A stretch of DNA of 64,000 bases from Curtobacterium sp. 9128 (GCF_900086645.1 NZ_LT576451.1:1488001-1552000), one strand, 5' to 3'; positions 19,573 to 28,385 are shown, counted from the first letter of the stretch. Made by a program: numbers and translations. Notes: generated by a model from the sequence alone, not told the origin.

Positions 19573-20478
19573 ATGCCTGAACAGAACTGGTTCAACCCGC
19601 GCGGGAGCCGACCGGAAGCCGGCTGGACCGACGTCGTCGACGGGCGGATCGCGGGGTGGGAACACACCGGCCTGCGGACCGGCACGTTGTCCGACGGGGC
19701 CGAGTTGCGCCTCCCGGCCGCTGCCGTCGAGCGCATGGTCGTGCCGCTCTCGGGGAGCTTCCACGTCGCGTGGTCCGGCTCCGAATCCGGCGAGCAGGGG
19801 CTGGAGGGACGTGGCGGGGTCTTCGAGGGGCCCACCGACGTCCTGTACCTGGGGTCCGGTCTGGAGGCTCGGATCACCGGATCGGGACGGGTCGCGGTCG
19901 CCGAGGCACCCACCGACATCGTCAAGCCGGTCGGGTACATCGCGAAGGCCGACGTGCCGGTGGAGCTCCGCGGTGCGGGGCAGTCGTCGCGGCAGGTGCA
20001 CAACTTCGGGACCCCTGCCGGGCTCGACGCGGTGAAGCTCCTGGTGTGCGAGGTCATCACGCCGGCCGGCAACTGGTCGTCGTACCCGCCGCACAAGCAC
20101 GACACGAACATCCCGGGCGGCGAGTCGAACCTCGAGGAGATCTACTACTACGAGTCTGCGGTGGCTCGTGGCGTGGATGCCCCTGCAACGGCCGATCCGT
20201 TTGCGTTGCACCGGACGTACGCCTCGGACGACCGCGCGATCGACGAGTTCCGTGAAGTCCGGACGGGCGACATCGCGCTCGTGCCCTACGGCTGGCACGG
20301 ACCGGCCGTCGCGGCTCCCGGCTACGACATGTACTACCTCAACGTGATGGCCGGGCCCGACCCGGAGCGCGTGTGGAACATCACCGACGACCCTGCCCAC
20401 GGGTGGGTCCGCCAGGTGTGGGAGACCGAGACCATCGACCCGCGCCTGCCCTACGCATCGAAGAAGGAGGACGTGTGA
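19573..20478 (+). CDS. iolB: 5-deoxy-glucuronate isomerase
   Basis: A 301-residue double-cupin metal enzyme converting 5-deoxy-D-glucuronate to 5-dehydro-2-deoxy-D-gluconate. Metal ligands are suggested by YPPHKHDTN (about 175-183), EEIYYYE (about 191-197) and the later YGWHGPAV (about 237). ATG 19573 is preferred because it lies just after iolA's stop; an open frame running back into iolA is a shadow. It overlaps iolD by 4 nt. Confidence 0.94.
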   Translation: MPEQNWFNPRGSRPEAGWTDVVDGRIAGWEHTGLRTGTLSDGAELRLPAAAVERMVVPLSGSFHVAWSGSESGEQGLEGRGGVFEGPTDVLYLGSGLEARITGSGRVAVAEAPTDIVKPVGYIAKADVPVELRGAGQSSRQVHNFGTPAGLDAVKLLVCEVITPAGNWSSYPPHKHDTNIPGGESNLEEIYYYESAVARGVDAPATADPFALHRTYASDDRAIDEFREVRTGDIALVPYGWHGPAVAAPGYDMYYLNVMAGPDPERVWNITDDPAHGWVRQVWETETIDPRLPYASKKEDV

Positions 20479-22373
20479 CCACCACACGCCGCATGACCGT
20501 CGGTCAGGCCCTCGTCGAGTTCCTGGCCAACCAGTGGACCGTCGACGGCGACCACCGCGAACGCACCATCCCGGGGATCTTCGGCATCTTCGGGCACGGC
20601 AACGTCGCCGGGGTCGGTCAGGCGATCAAGCAGCTCCACGTCGAGCAGCCCGGTCTGCTGCCCTACCACCAGGCCCGCAACGAGCAGGCCATGGTGCACG
20701 AGGCAGTCGGCTTCGCCCGCATGCACCGCCGTCGCGCCACCTTCGCCGCGACCGCATCGGTCGGCCCCGGGGCGGCGAACATGCTGACCGCCGCCGCGCT
20801 CGCCACGACGAACCGCCTGCCTGCCCTGCTGCTGCCGTCGGACACCTTCGCGACGCGGACCACCGACCCGGTGCTCCAGCAGATCGAGATGCCGCACGAC
20901 ACCTCGCTGCAGGTCACGGACGCGTTCCGCCCGCTCTCCCGGTTCTTCGACCGGGTCGAGCGTCCCGAGCAGTTGTTCTCGATCGCGCTCGCCGCGATGC
21001 GCGTGCTCACCGACCCGGCCGAGACCGGTGCGGTGACGATCGCGCTCCCGGAGGACGTGCAGGCCGAGGAGTTCGACGTCCCGGTCGCGTTCCTGCAGCC
21101 GCGCGAGTGGCACATCCGTCGTCCACTGCCCGAGCACGGGCCGCTCGCCCGTGCGGTCGCTGCGATCCAGGCCGCGGAACGCCCGGTGATCGTCGCCGGC
21201 GGAGGCGTCCTGTACTCCGCGGCGTCCGAACAGCTGCGGGCCTTCGTGGAAGCCACCGGCATCCCCGTCGGCACGTCGCAAGCCGGAGGCGGCGCGCTCG
21301 CGTGGGACCACCCGCAGTACCTCGGCGGCATCGGCGCGACCGGCACCGCCGCCGCGAACGCGATCGCGGCAGGAGCCGACCTCGTCATCGGCATCGGGAC
21401 CCGCTACAGCGACTTCACGACCGCGTCGCGGACGGCGTTCCAGAACCCGGACGTCACGTTCGTGAACGTCAACGTCGCCGCGTTCGACGCCTACAAGCAC
21501 GGCACCCAGCTGCCGTTGATCGCGGACGCCAGGGAGGCCCTGGTCGCCCTGACGGAGTCGCTCGCGTCGTTCTCGGTGTCGGACCGGTACGCGTCCGAGA
21601 TCGCCGAGCAGAAGCGCGCCTGGGACGCGCTGGTCGACGCCGCGTTCGCGCCGTCGGGCAACGCGCTGCCCGGCCAGCCCGAGATCATCGGTGCGGTCCA
21701 GTCCGTGTCGGACCCCCGCGACGTCGTGATCCAGGCGGCCGGTTCGCTGCCGGGTGACCTGCACAAGCTCTGGCGCGTCCGGGACGAACTCGGCTACCAC
21801 GTCGAGTACGCCTTCTCGTGCATGGGCTACGAGATCGCCGGGGGCCTCGGCGTCCGTCGGGGTGCTCCCGACCGCGACGCGATCGTCATGGTCGGCGATG
21901 GCTCGTACCTGATGCTGCACACCGAGCTCGTCACCGCGGTGGCAGAGGGCATCAAGATCATCGTCGTGCTCATCCAGAACCACGGGTACGCGTCGATCGG
22001 GCACCTCTCCGAGACCGTCGGTTCCGAGCGGTACGGCACCAAGTACCGCTACCTGGACGACACCCAGTCGTTCGAGGACGGCGAGCCCCTGCCCGTCGAC
22101 CTCGCGGCGAACGCCCGTTCGTACGGTGTCGACGTCATCGAGGTCGAGCCGGGCCCGAACGCGATCGAGGACCTCAAGGCCGCGGTGCGCCAGGCCAAGG
22201 CGAACGACCACACCACCCTCGTGCACATCAACTCGGACCCGCTCGTCTACGCCCCGGACGGCGACGGCTGGTGGGACGTCCCGGTCGCGCAGACCTCGAC
22301 CCTGTCCACCACCCAGGCCGCACGCGCCGACTACGAGCAGCAGGTCGCGGCACAGCGCCCGCTCCTCGGCTGA
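20475..22373 (+). CDS. iolD: 3D-(3,5/4)-trihydroxycyclohexane-1,2-dione hydrolase
   Basis: A 632-residue ThDP-dependent enzyme that opens the inositol-derived ring dione to 5-deoxy-glucuronate. It has the usual three-domain ThDP layout: N-terminal pyrimidine-binding region with HQARNEQAMVHEAVG (about 66-80; catalytic Glu), a central domain, and a C-terminal pyrophosphate-binding motif MVGDGSYL...(about 472) with NHGYASIG. The start GTG 20475 overlaps iolB's stop and has AAGGAGG (20464-20470) 4 nt upstream; a downstream ATG at 20493 is possible. Confidence 0.95.
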   Translation: MTTTRRMTVGQALVEFLANQWTVDGDHRERTIPGIFGIFGHGNVAGVGQAIKQLHVEQPGLLPYHQARNEQAMVHEAVGFARMHRRRATFAATASVGPGAANMLTAAALATTNRLPALLLPSDTFATRTTDPVLQQIEMPHDTSLQVTDAFRPLSRFFDRVERPEQLFSIALAAMRVLTDPAETGAVTIALPEDVQAEEFDVPVAFLQPREWHIRRPLPEHGPLARAVAAIQAAERPVIVAGGGVLYSAASEQLRAFVEATGIPVGTSQAGGGALAWDHPQYLGGIGATGTAAANAIAAGADLVIGIGTRYSDFTTASRTAFQNPDVTFVNVNVAAFDAYKHGTQLPLIADAREALVALTESLASFSVSDRYASEIAEQKRAWDALVDAAFAPSGNALPGQPEIIGAVQSVSDPRDVVIQAAGSLPGDLHKLWRVRDELGYHVEYAFSCMGYEIAGGLGVRRGAPDRDAIVMVGDGSYLMLHTELVTAVAEGIKIIVVLIQNHGYASIGHLSETVGSERYGTKYRYLDDTQSFEDGEPLPVDLAANARSYGVDVIEVEPGPNAIEDLKAAVRQAKANDHTTLVHINSDPLVYAPDGDGWWDVPVAQTSTLSTTQAARADYEQQVAAQRPLLG

Positions 22374-22412
22374 TCCCACCACCACCTCGTGCAGAAAGAA
22401 GACGACGACGTC

Positions 22413-23366
22413 ATGACCGACACCGCCACCCCGACCGGCGCCTCGTCCACGGACGCCACCACCGCGTCGATCCGCATCGGCACCGCTCCCGACTCGTGGG
22501 GCGTCTGGTTCCCGGACGACCCCAAGCAGGTCCCGTGGCAGCGCTTCCTGGACGAAGCGGCGGCCGCCGGGTACGTGTGGATCGAGCTCGGCCCGTACGG
22601 GTACCTGCCGACCGACCCCGCGCAGCTGTCGGACGAACTCGAGTCGCGTGGGCTGCAGCTGTCCGCGGGCACCGTGTTCACCGGGTTCCACAAGGGGGAC
22701 GACCAGTTCCAGCGGGCGTGGGACCAGGCCGTCGCGGTGGCCGGACTCGCGGCGAAGCTCGGCGCGGAGCACCTCGTGACGATCCCGGACCTCTGGCGCT
22801 CGGACGCCACCGAGGAGGTCCTGGAGCCCCGGACGCTCACGGACGAGCAGTGGGAGCGGCTCGGCAAGGGCCACGATCAGCTCGGCAAGGCACTGCTCGA
22901 GGAGTTCGGCGTCCACCAGCAGTTCCACACGCACGCCGACAGCCACGTGGGGACCTACAAGGAGACCGTGCGCTTCCTCGAGGTCACGGACCCGCAGTAC
23001 ACGAACCTCTGCCTCGACACCGGGCACTTCGCCTACTACGGCGGCGACAACCTCAAGCTCATCGCGGCGCACCCCGAGCGCATCGGCTACCTGCACCTCA
23101 AGCAGGTCGACACCGACCTGCTGTTCGACGTGCTGAAGAACGACGTGCCGTTCGCGACCGCCGTCTCCCAGGGCATCATGACCGAGCCGCCGCACGGCAC
23201 CCCCGAGCTCGCGCCGATCATCGAGGCAGTGGCCGCGATCAATCCGGACGTCTTCGGCATCGTCGAGCAGGACATGTACGGCTGCTCGGTCGACGCTCCG
23301 GGCCCGATCGCGGAGCGCACGTTCCAGCACATCTTCGGTTCGACGTCCGCCGCCCGCGCGTCCTGA
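22413..23366 (+). CDS. iolE: Inosose dehydratase (IolE-type sugar isomerase/epimerase fold)
   Basis: A 317-residue TIM-barrel protein of the xylose-isomerase-like family. GTAPDSWGVW (about 26-35) at the first strand, HTHADSHVG (about 172), LCLDTGHFAYYGG (about 198) and EQDMYG near the C-terminus place metal ligands as in IolE, which dehydrates scyllo-inosose (2-keto-myo-inositol) to the cyclic dione used by IolD. ATG 22413 is preferred over a GTG at 22389. Divergence from Bacillus IolE is noticeable, so IolE versus IolH labels rest partly on gene order. Confidence 0.82.
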   Translation: MTDTATPTGASSTDATTASIRIGTAPDSWGVWFPDDPKQVPWQRFLDEAAAAGYVWIELGPYGYLPTDPAQLSDELESRGLQLSAGTVFTGFHKGDDQFQRAWDQAVAVAGLAAKLGAEHLVTIPDLWRSDATEEVLEPRTLTDEQWERLGKGHDQLGKALLEEFGVHQQFHTHADSHVGTYKETVRFLEVTDPQYTNLCLDTGHFAYYGGDNLKLIAAHPERIGYLHLKQVDTDLLFDVLKNDVPFATAVSQGIMTEPPHGTPELAPIIEAVAAINPDVFGIVEQDMYGCSVDAPGPIAERTFQHIFGSTSAARAS

Positions 23367-23411
23367 CGCCGACACCGTCCACGCAGCGCCACCACCTCCA
23401 GGAGACATCCA

Positions 23412-24464
23412 ATGAGCACCACTGACAACCTCCGCGTCGCCGTCGTCGGCGCCGGGGCCATGGGCAGCGACCACATCCGCCGCATCACGTCGACCATCGC
23501 CGGTGCCGACGTCGTCGCGATCGTGGACCCCGACACCGCGCGGGCCACCGCCGCGGCCGCGAAGGCCCCCGGCGCGATCACCGCCGCGTCGTTCGAGGAC
23601 GCCCTCGACGCCACCCCCATCGACGCCGTCATCGTCGCGACCCCGGGCTTCCTGCACGAGCCGGTCCTGGTACCGGCGATCGAACGCGGACTCGCGGTGC
23701 TCTGCGAGAAGCCCCTCACGACGAGTGCTGAGGACTCGCTGCGGATCGTCGAGCTCGAGCAGGCGAAGTCGGACCGCCCGAAGATCCAGGTCGGCTTCAT
23801 GCGTCGCTTCGACAAGGGCTACCAGGAACTCCGGGCGCTCCGCGAGTCGGGGTCGAACGGCGCACTGCTCGCCCTGCACCACGCGCACCGCAACCCGACC
23901 ACCCCGCCGAACTTCAGCGAGTCGATGCTCATCCACGACTCGGTGATCCACGAGATCGACATCATCCCGTTCATCACCGGCGAGGCGATCACGAGCGTCG
24001 AGGTCAAGAAGCCGCGCAAGAACTCGCTGGCGCCGGCCGACCTGCCCGAGCCGCAGTTCGTGCTGTTCACGACCGAGTCGGGGACGATGGCGATCGTCGA
24101 GATCAACGTGAACGCGCAGTTCGGGTACCAGGTCACGACCGATGCCGTGTTCGAGTCCGGCGTCGCGTACATCGGGCGTGAGACCTCGCTGAACCTCGTG
24201 TCGCAGGGTGTCTCCGGCCAGGGCGTCACGCCGTCGTTCGTGGAGCGCTTCGGTGCGGCCTACGACGAAGAGGTCCAGCGTTGGGTCGACGCCGCCAAGC
24301 AGGGCGGGATCGACGGCCCGAGCGCATGGGACGGCTACACGGCGTCCGTCGTCGCCGAGGTGGCCGTCCGTGCGCAGCAGTCCGGTGCCCTCGAGGCCGT
24401 GACGTACGCCACGGCGAAGCCCGCGTTCTACGACGCCGCTCCGAACGAACTCGCGGACGTCTGA
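23412..24464 (+). CDS. iolG: Inositol 2-dehydrogenase
   Basis: A 350-residue Gfo/Idh/MocA oxidoreductase that oxidises myo-inositol to 2-keto-myo-inositol with NAD, the first pathway step. The Rossmann motif VVGAGAMGSDH (about 11-21), the CEKPLT motif (catalytic Lys100) and Asp176/His180 in IHDSVIHEID match the IolG active site. GGAG lies 9-12 nt upstream of the ATG. Its stop overlaps iolH's start (TGATG). Confidence 0.92.
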   Translation: MSTTDNLRVAVVGAGAMGSDHIRRITSTIAGADVVAIVDPDTARATAAAAKAPGAITAASFEDALDATPIDAVIVATPGFLHEPVLVPAIERGLAVLCEKPLTTSAEDSLRIVELEQAKSDRPKIQVGFMRRFDKGYQELRALRESGSNGALLALHHAHRNPTTPPNFSESMLIHDSVIHEIDIIPFITGEAITSVEVKKPRKNSLAPADLPEPQFVLFTTESGTMAIVEINVNAQFGYQVTTDAVFESGVAYIGRETSLNLVSQGVSGQGVTPSFVERFGAAYDEEVQRWVDAAKQGGIDGPSAWDGYTASVVAEVAVRAQQSGALEAVTYATAKPAFYDAAPNELADV

Positions 24465-25333
24465 TGCCGAAGATCGCGCTCGACCCCACCCCGTTCCACC
24501 ACGACCTGTCGCTGCTGGAGTTCCCGCGCAAGGTCGCTGATCTCGGCTACGAGTACCTGCAACTCACCCCGCACAAGGACTTCATCCCGTTCTTCCGACA
24601 CCCGAAGGCGGACGACGACCTCGTCGACGCGTTCGCTGCAGCCTGCGCGGACGCCGGCGTCCAGGTCGCGTCGGTGCTGCCGGTGCTCCGGTGGTCCGGG
24701 CCGGACCGGGAGACCCGCGAGACCGCCGTCAAGCAGTGGAAGCGCGTCATCGAGATCACGAAGCGCCTCGGCGTCGACACGATCAACACGGAGTTCTCGG
24801 GTCGCCCGGAGCGCGCCGAGGAATCGGAGGCGCAGTTCTACTGGGCGATGGAGGAGCTCCTGCCGATCATCGAGGACGCCGACCTGCGCGTGCTCATCGA
24901 CCCGCACCCGGACGACTTCGTCGAGGACGGCCTCGAAGCCCTGCGGGTGATCCGTGGGCTCAACTCGAAGAACATCGGTTTCGTCTACGTGGCGTGCCAC
25001 ACCTTCCACTACGGCGGGGACATGGACGCGATCATCGACGCCGCGGGTGACTCGCTCCAGCTCATCCACGTCGCGGACGCCTACGACCACCACCGGTCGC
25101 ACGGCCTCCGCTACATCACCAACCCGCCCGGCAACGCCGTCCGCGTCCACCAGCACCTGCCGGTCGGGCAGGGCGACGTCGACTTCGACGCGTTCTGGGC
25201 CGCGCTCGACCGCGTGGGCTTCTCGGCGAGGCCGGACACCGTCGCGGTGTCGAGCGTCTTCGCCGAGGACGAGAACGCCGACGAGGTCTCACGCTTCCAG
25301 CTCGACACGATCACGAACGGACTGCACCGATGA
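24464..25333 (+). CDS. iolH: IolH-type sugar phosphate isomerase/epimerase
   Basis: A 289-residue xylose-isomerase-like TIM barrel. The opening KIALDPTPFHHD, INTEFSGRPE (about 106), DPHPDDFVEDG (about 146) and HVADAYDHHRSHG (about 204-216) give a plausible metal site. Such IolH proteins accompany inositol genes, but no reaction is firmly assigned; a keto-inositol epimerase or isomerase role for other inositol stereoisomers is an inference. It is overlapped by both neighbours and clearly part of the operon. Confidence 0.82.
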   Translation: MPKIALDPTPFHHDLSLLEFPRKVADLGYEYLQLTPHKDFIPFFRHPKADDDLVDAFAAACADAGVQVASVLPVLRWSGPDRETRETAVKQWKRVIEITKRLGVDTINTEFSGRPERAEESEAQFYWAMEELLPIIEDADLRVLIDPHPDDFVEDGLEALRVIRGLNSKNIGFVYVACHTFHYGGDMDAIIDAAGDSLQLIHVADAYDHHRSHGLRYITNPPGNAVRVHQHLPVGQGDVDFDAFWAALDRVGFSARPDTVAVSSVFAEDENADEVSRFQLDTITNGLHR

Positions 25334-26442
25334 CCGACACCCTGGCGACCCCGGCCTCCTCCGACGTCGACACCCGCCCCGTCACCCTCCAGGCGGCGGA
25401 GCAGACGATCACCGCACTCTGGAACGACTCCGCCGATCCGCGCGAGCTCTCGACCGCGATCCACGAGTACGGCGCCGTCGGGGCGACCTGCAACCCCGTG
25501 ATCGCCTACACGTGCATCAAGCAGGACCCGGACACCTGGGTCCCGCGCATCCGCGAGATCGCCGCGGAGCACCCGACCGCAGGGGAGTCCTGGATCGGCT
25601 GGAAGGCCGTCGAGGAACTCTCCGTCGCCGCCGCTGCACAGCTCCTCCCGGCGTTCGAGGCATCGGGCGGCCGCAACGGGCGACTGAGCATGCAGACGGA
25701 CCCGCGTCTCCACCGGGACCGGGACGCCCTCGTCGAGCAGGCCGTCCGGTTCTCGGCGCTCGCACCGAACATCATCGTGAAGATCCCCGCGACGAAGGTC
25801 GGCATCGCCGCGATCGAAGAGGCCGCCTACCGCGGAGTGTCGATCAACGCGACGGTGTCCTTCACGGTGCCGCAGGTCGTCGCCGTCGGAGAGGCGATCG
25901 AGCGTGCACTCGACCGTCGTGCCGCCGACGGGCTGCCCGACCAGGAGTTCGGCCACGTCGTCACCCTCATGGCCGGGCGACTCGACGACTGGCTGAAGGC
26001 CGTGGTGCAGCGCGACCACGTGATGGTCGACCCCGGCATCCTGGAGTGGGCGGGCGTCGCCGCCGTGAAGAACGCCTACCGGGTGTTCCAGGAGCGCGGC
26101 TTCCGCTCCCGTGTGCTCGTCGCGGCGTTCCGCAACGCGCTGCAGTGGTCCGAGTTCCAGGGCGGCGATCTCGTCGTCTCGCCACCGTTCCAGTGGTCCA
26201 AGGACATCAACGCCAACGCGTTCCCGTTCCGGCCGGATGCCATCGACGACGAGGTCCCCGCGCACGTCATCGACGCGCTGCGTGCTGCCACGCCGGAGTT
26301 CGCCCGCGCCTACGACGTGGACGGCATGGCGATCGACGAGTTCGACCGGTTCGGCGCAACCGTTAAGACCCTGCGGCAGTTCCTCGACGCGGACGCACAG
26401 CTGGACGCCCTGGTCCGCGACATCATCGTCCCCGCCGAGTAG
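25330..26442 (+). CDS. Transaldolase-family protein of the inositol operon
   Basis: A 370-residue class I aldolase of the transaldolase family. GATCNPVIAY (about 51-60) corresponds to the usual GATTNPS strand and NIIVKIPAT carries the Schiff-base lysine Lys151. It is ATGA-coupled to iolH and ends the operon. It diverges from housekeeping transaldolase and there are no other pentose-phosphate genes here, so it may act on an inositol-derived ketose or phosphate, for instance as a second DKGP aldolase. That role is not shown by the sequence. Confidence 0.8.
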   Translation: MTDTLATPASSDVDTRPVTLQAAEQTITALWNDSADPRELSTAIHEYGAVGATCNPVIAYTCIKQDPDTWVPRIREIAAEHPTAGESWIGWKAVEELSVAAAAQLLPAFEASGGRNGRLSMQTDPRLHRDRDALVEQAVRFSALAPNIIVKIPATKVGIAAIEEAAYRGVSINATVSFTVPQVVAVGEAIERALDRRAADGLPDQEFGHVVTLMAGRLDDWLKAVVQRDHVMVDPGILEWAGVAAVKNAYRVFQERGFRSRVLVAAFRNALQWSEFQGGDLVVSPPFQWSKDINANAFPFRPDAIDDEVPAHVIDALRAATPEFARAYDVDGMAIDEFDRFGATVKTLRQFLDADAQLDALVRDIIVPAE

Positions 26443-26455
26443 CTCGCCCGCCGCT

Positions 26456-26577
26456 CTGACCCGAGACTCGTCCTCGCTGACCCGAGACTCGTCCTCGCTG
26501 ACCCGAGACTCGTCCTCGGCGACCCGAGACTCGTCCTTGGCGACAGTTCTCGCGTTCAAGAGCGCGAGAACCGTCGC
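26456..26577. repeat. Four tandem 21-bp repeats plus hairpin after the iol operon
   Basis: Four head-to-tail 21-bp units (26456-26476, 26477-26497, 26498-26518, and a slightly diverged 26519-26539) share CCCGAGACTCGTCC. They are followed by an imperfect hairpin: 26540-26554 pairs with 26563-26577 (one mismatch, 8-nt loop). GCGAGTCTCG at about 26583 is a further inverted fragment of the unit. The array begins 14 bp after the transaldolase stop and probably ends the long iol transcript or protects its 3' end; this is inferred. Confidence 0.75.
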
Positions 26578-26663
26578 TGTGGGCGAGTCTCGCGCCCGGG
26601 CGACGGCGCCACCACGCACCACGCACCATCACGACCACGCACCACCACGAACAGAGGAACTCA

Positions 26664-27857
26664 ATGGACACGATCGGCGTCGGCCTCATCTCGGTCGGGT
26701 GGATGGGGCGGCTGCACTCCCGTGCCTACCGTGCCCTGCCCGACCACTTCCCGGAACTCGGCATCGCGCCGCGCCTCGTGGTCGCCGCGGACCCGGTTCC
26801 GGCCGCCCGTGACCAGGCGATCGAACGACTCGGGTACGAGCGCGCCGTCGCCGACTACCACGAAGTGCTCGCCGATCCCGAGGTCGACGTCGTGTCGATC
26901 TGCTCCCCGAACTTCCTGCACCGTGAGATGGCCGTCGCCGCTGCCGCCGCGGGCAAGCCGTTCTGGATCGAGAAGCCGATGGGTCGCTACGCCAGCGACT
27001 CCCGCGAGATCCACGAGGCCGTTCAGCGGGCCGGCGTGATCACGAGCGTCGGCTTCAACTACCGGCACGCCCCGGCGATCGAACGCGCCCGCGAGCTGGT
27101 TCGGAGCGGACGCCTCGGCCGGATCACGAACGTCCGCGGGTCACTCCTCGCGGACTACTCCTCCGATCCGGCAGCGCCGCTGACCTGGCGGTTCGAGCGG
27201 GAGCGCGCCGGCTCCGGGGTCCTCGGAGACCTGTTGTCGCACGGCCTCGATCTCGCGCAGTACGTGGTCGGGCGCATCGCGAGCGTGACGGCGCTGGCGG
27301 AGACGTTCATCACCGAACGTCCGCTGCCCGGTGCCGGGATCGTCGACCGGTCCGCAGCTGCGACCGGCGAACGGAAGCCGGTCGAGAACGAGGACTACGC
27401 CGCGCTGCTGTTCCGATTCGAGGACGGCGCGGTCGGCACGATGGACTCGAGCCGGGTCATGCACGGCCCGCACGCCGAGTACACGATCGAGGTCTACGGC
27501 ACGAAGGGATCCGTCCGCTGGGACTTCCAGCGCCTCAACGAGCTCGAGGTGTCCCTCGACGGGCAAGAGGTCGATGGGTACGCGACGCACTACGTCGCGG
27601 GCGGGGACGGCGAGTTCGCGCGCTTCCAGCCCGGCGCGGGCACGGCCATGGGCTACGACGACCTGAAGACCATCGAGGCCGCCCAGTTCGTCGCGAGCGT
27701 CCGTCGCGGGGAGCAGCTCGCGCCGTCGGTCGCCGACGGCCTGGCGGCCGCGTCGATCGTGGAAGCGGCGGAGGCCTCGCTCGCCGACGGAGCCTGGCAC
27801 GACGTGGCGCGCGTCGACGGACCGCTCACCTACGCAGCGGCGACCCCCGTGATCTAG
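26664..27857 (+). CDS. Gfo/Idh/MocA family oxidoreductase
   Basis: A 397-residue NAD(P)-dependent oxidoreductase, a paralogue of IolG. The nucleotide-binding start is VGLISVGWMGRLHSRAY, where the usual GxGxxG is altered to SVGWMG; WIEKPMG holds the catalytic lysine (about 99), and DLLSHGLDLAQYVVG (about 189) the Asp/His. Position behind the iol operon suggests a role with scyllo-inositol or another isomer, or an unrelated sugar. GAGGAA lies 8 nt before the ATG. The repeat array upstream separates it from the operon, so it may have its own promoter. Confidence 0.85.
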   Translation: MDTIGVGLISVGWMGRLHSRAYRALPDHFPELGIAPRLVVAADPVPAARDQAIERLGYERAVADYHEVLADPEVDVVSICSPNFLHREMAVAAAAAGKPFWIEKPMGRYASDSREIHEAVQRAGVITSVGFNYRHAPAIERARELVRSGRLGRITNVRGSLLADYSSDPAAPLTWRFERERAGSGVLGDLLSHGLDLAQYVVGRIASVTALAETFITERPLPGAGIVDRSAAATGERKPVENEDYAALLFRFEDGAVGTMDSSRVMHGPHAEYTIEVYGTKGSVRWDFQRLNELEVSLDGQEVDGYATHYVAGGDGEFARFQPGAGTAMGYDDLKTIEAAQFVASVRRGEQLAPSVADGLAAASIVEAAEASLADGAWHDVARVDGPLTYAAATPVI

Positions 27858-27866
27858 ACCAACCGG

Positions 27867-27916
27867 AGACGGACGGGAGGCTCGGTGCCAGCTGGCACCG
27901 AGCCTCCTGTCCGTCT
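27867..27916. terminator. 50-bp palindrome after the Gfo/Idh gene
   Basis: Two 25-base arms (27867-27891, 27892-27916) pair with a single G-U position and no loop beyond the central bases; the core is GGCTCGGTGCC. It begins 9 bp after the Gfo/Idh stop and ends before the tautomerase operator, so it is well placed as a terminator. It belongs to the family seen at 4825-4864 and 39401-39447. Confidence 0.7.
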
Positions 27917-27941
27917 GGTGCTCGGGAGCAAGCCATGTTAG

Positions 27942-27955
27942 TTTGTTAGGACAAA
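27942..27955. promoter_or_regulatory. Candidate GntR operator before the tautomerase gene
   Basis: The dyad TTTGTTAGGACAAA has half-sites TTGT/ACAA spaced as in the sites before iolC and gntR. It lies 22 bp before the tautomerase ATG, in a locally AT-rich stretch that probably holds the promoter. I could not place -35/-10 boxes with confidence. Confidence 0.6.
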
Positions 27956-27977
27956 GTTCCGAACTGCAGGAGGCGCC

Positions 27978-28385
27978 ATGCCGCTCGTCCGTATCGACCT
28001 CGCCACCGGGCGCAGCCCGGAGGCCGTCCGCGCCATCGCCGACGCGATCCACACGGCCATCGTCGACGTGTACGGGATCCCGCCGCGCGACCGCTTCCAG
28101 ATCGTCACGGAACACCCGGTCGGCCAGATCATCGCCGAGGACGCAGGGCTCGGCTTCGAGCGAACCGGCGGTGTCGTGATGATCCAGGTCTTCACGCAGC
28201 GCGGCCGCACGGACGAAGCGAAGACGACGCTCTACGCGGCGATCCACGACGCGCTCACAGGCGTCGGTGTCGCGTCCGAGGACGTCTTCATCGGCTACGT
28301 CGAGAACGGCCCGCAGGACTGGTCGTTCGGGTTCGGTCGCGCGCAGTACGTGACCGGGGAGCTCGGCGTCCCGTCCGCGGCGTGA
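27978..28385 (+). CDS. Tautomerase-superfamily protein, malonate-semialdehyde-decarboxylase-like
   Basis: A 135-residue tautomerase-superfamily protein; after Met removal Pro1 would be the catalytic base. It resembles malonate semialdehyde decarboxylase (MSAD): DLATGR at 6-11, Asp37 in PRDRFQ at the position of the essential MSAD Asp37, EDAGLG at 53-58, an Arg-Gly-Arg (74-76) one residue offset from MSAD Arg73/Arg75, and a closing ENG..DWSFGFGRAQ similar to MSAD. MSAD turns malonate semialdehyde into acetaldehyde + CO2; malonate semialdehyde is exactly what the inositol pathway makes. AGGAGG precedes the ATG by 6 nt. Alternative: a non-decarboxylating tautomerase. Confidence 0.82.
   Translation: MPLVRIDLATGRSPEAVRAIADAIHTAIVDVYGIPPRDRFQIVTEHPVGQIIAEDAGLGFERTGGVVMIQVFTQRGRTDEAKTTLYAAIHDALTGVGVASEDVFIGYVENGPQDWSFGFGRAQYVTGELGVPSAA

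Noticed and set aside
20451-23951. 1166-residue open frame on the minus strand across iolD, iolE and iolG
   Set aside because: Antisense shadow of high-GC coding sequence: low-complexity Arg/Asp/Val-rich translation with no domain, fully overlapped by three clearly recognised genes.
26456-26540. Possible CRISPR array
   Set aside because: Units are directly adjacent 21-mers with no spacers, and no cas gene is nearby.
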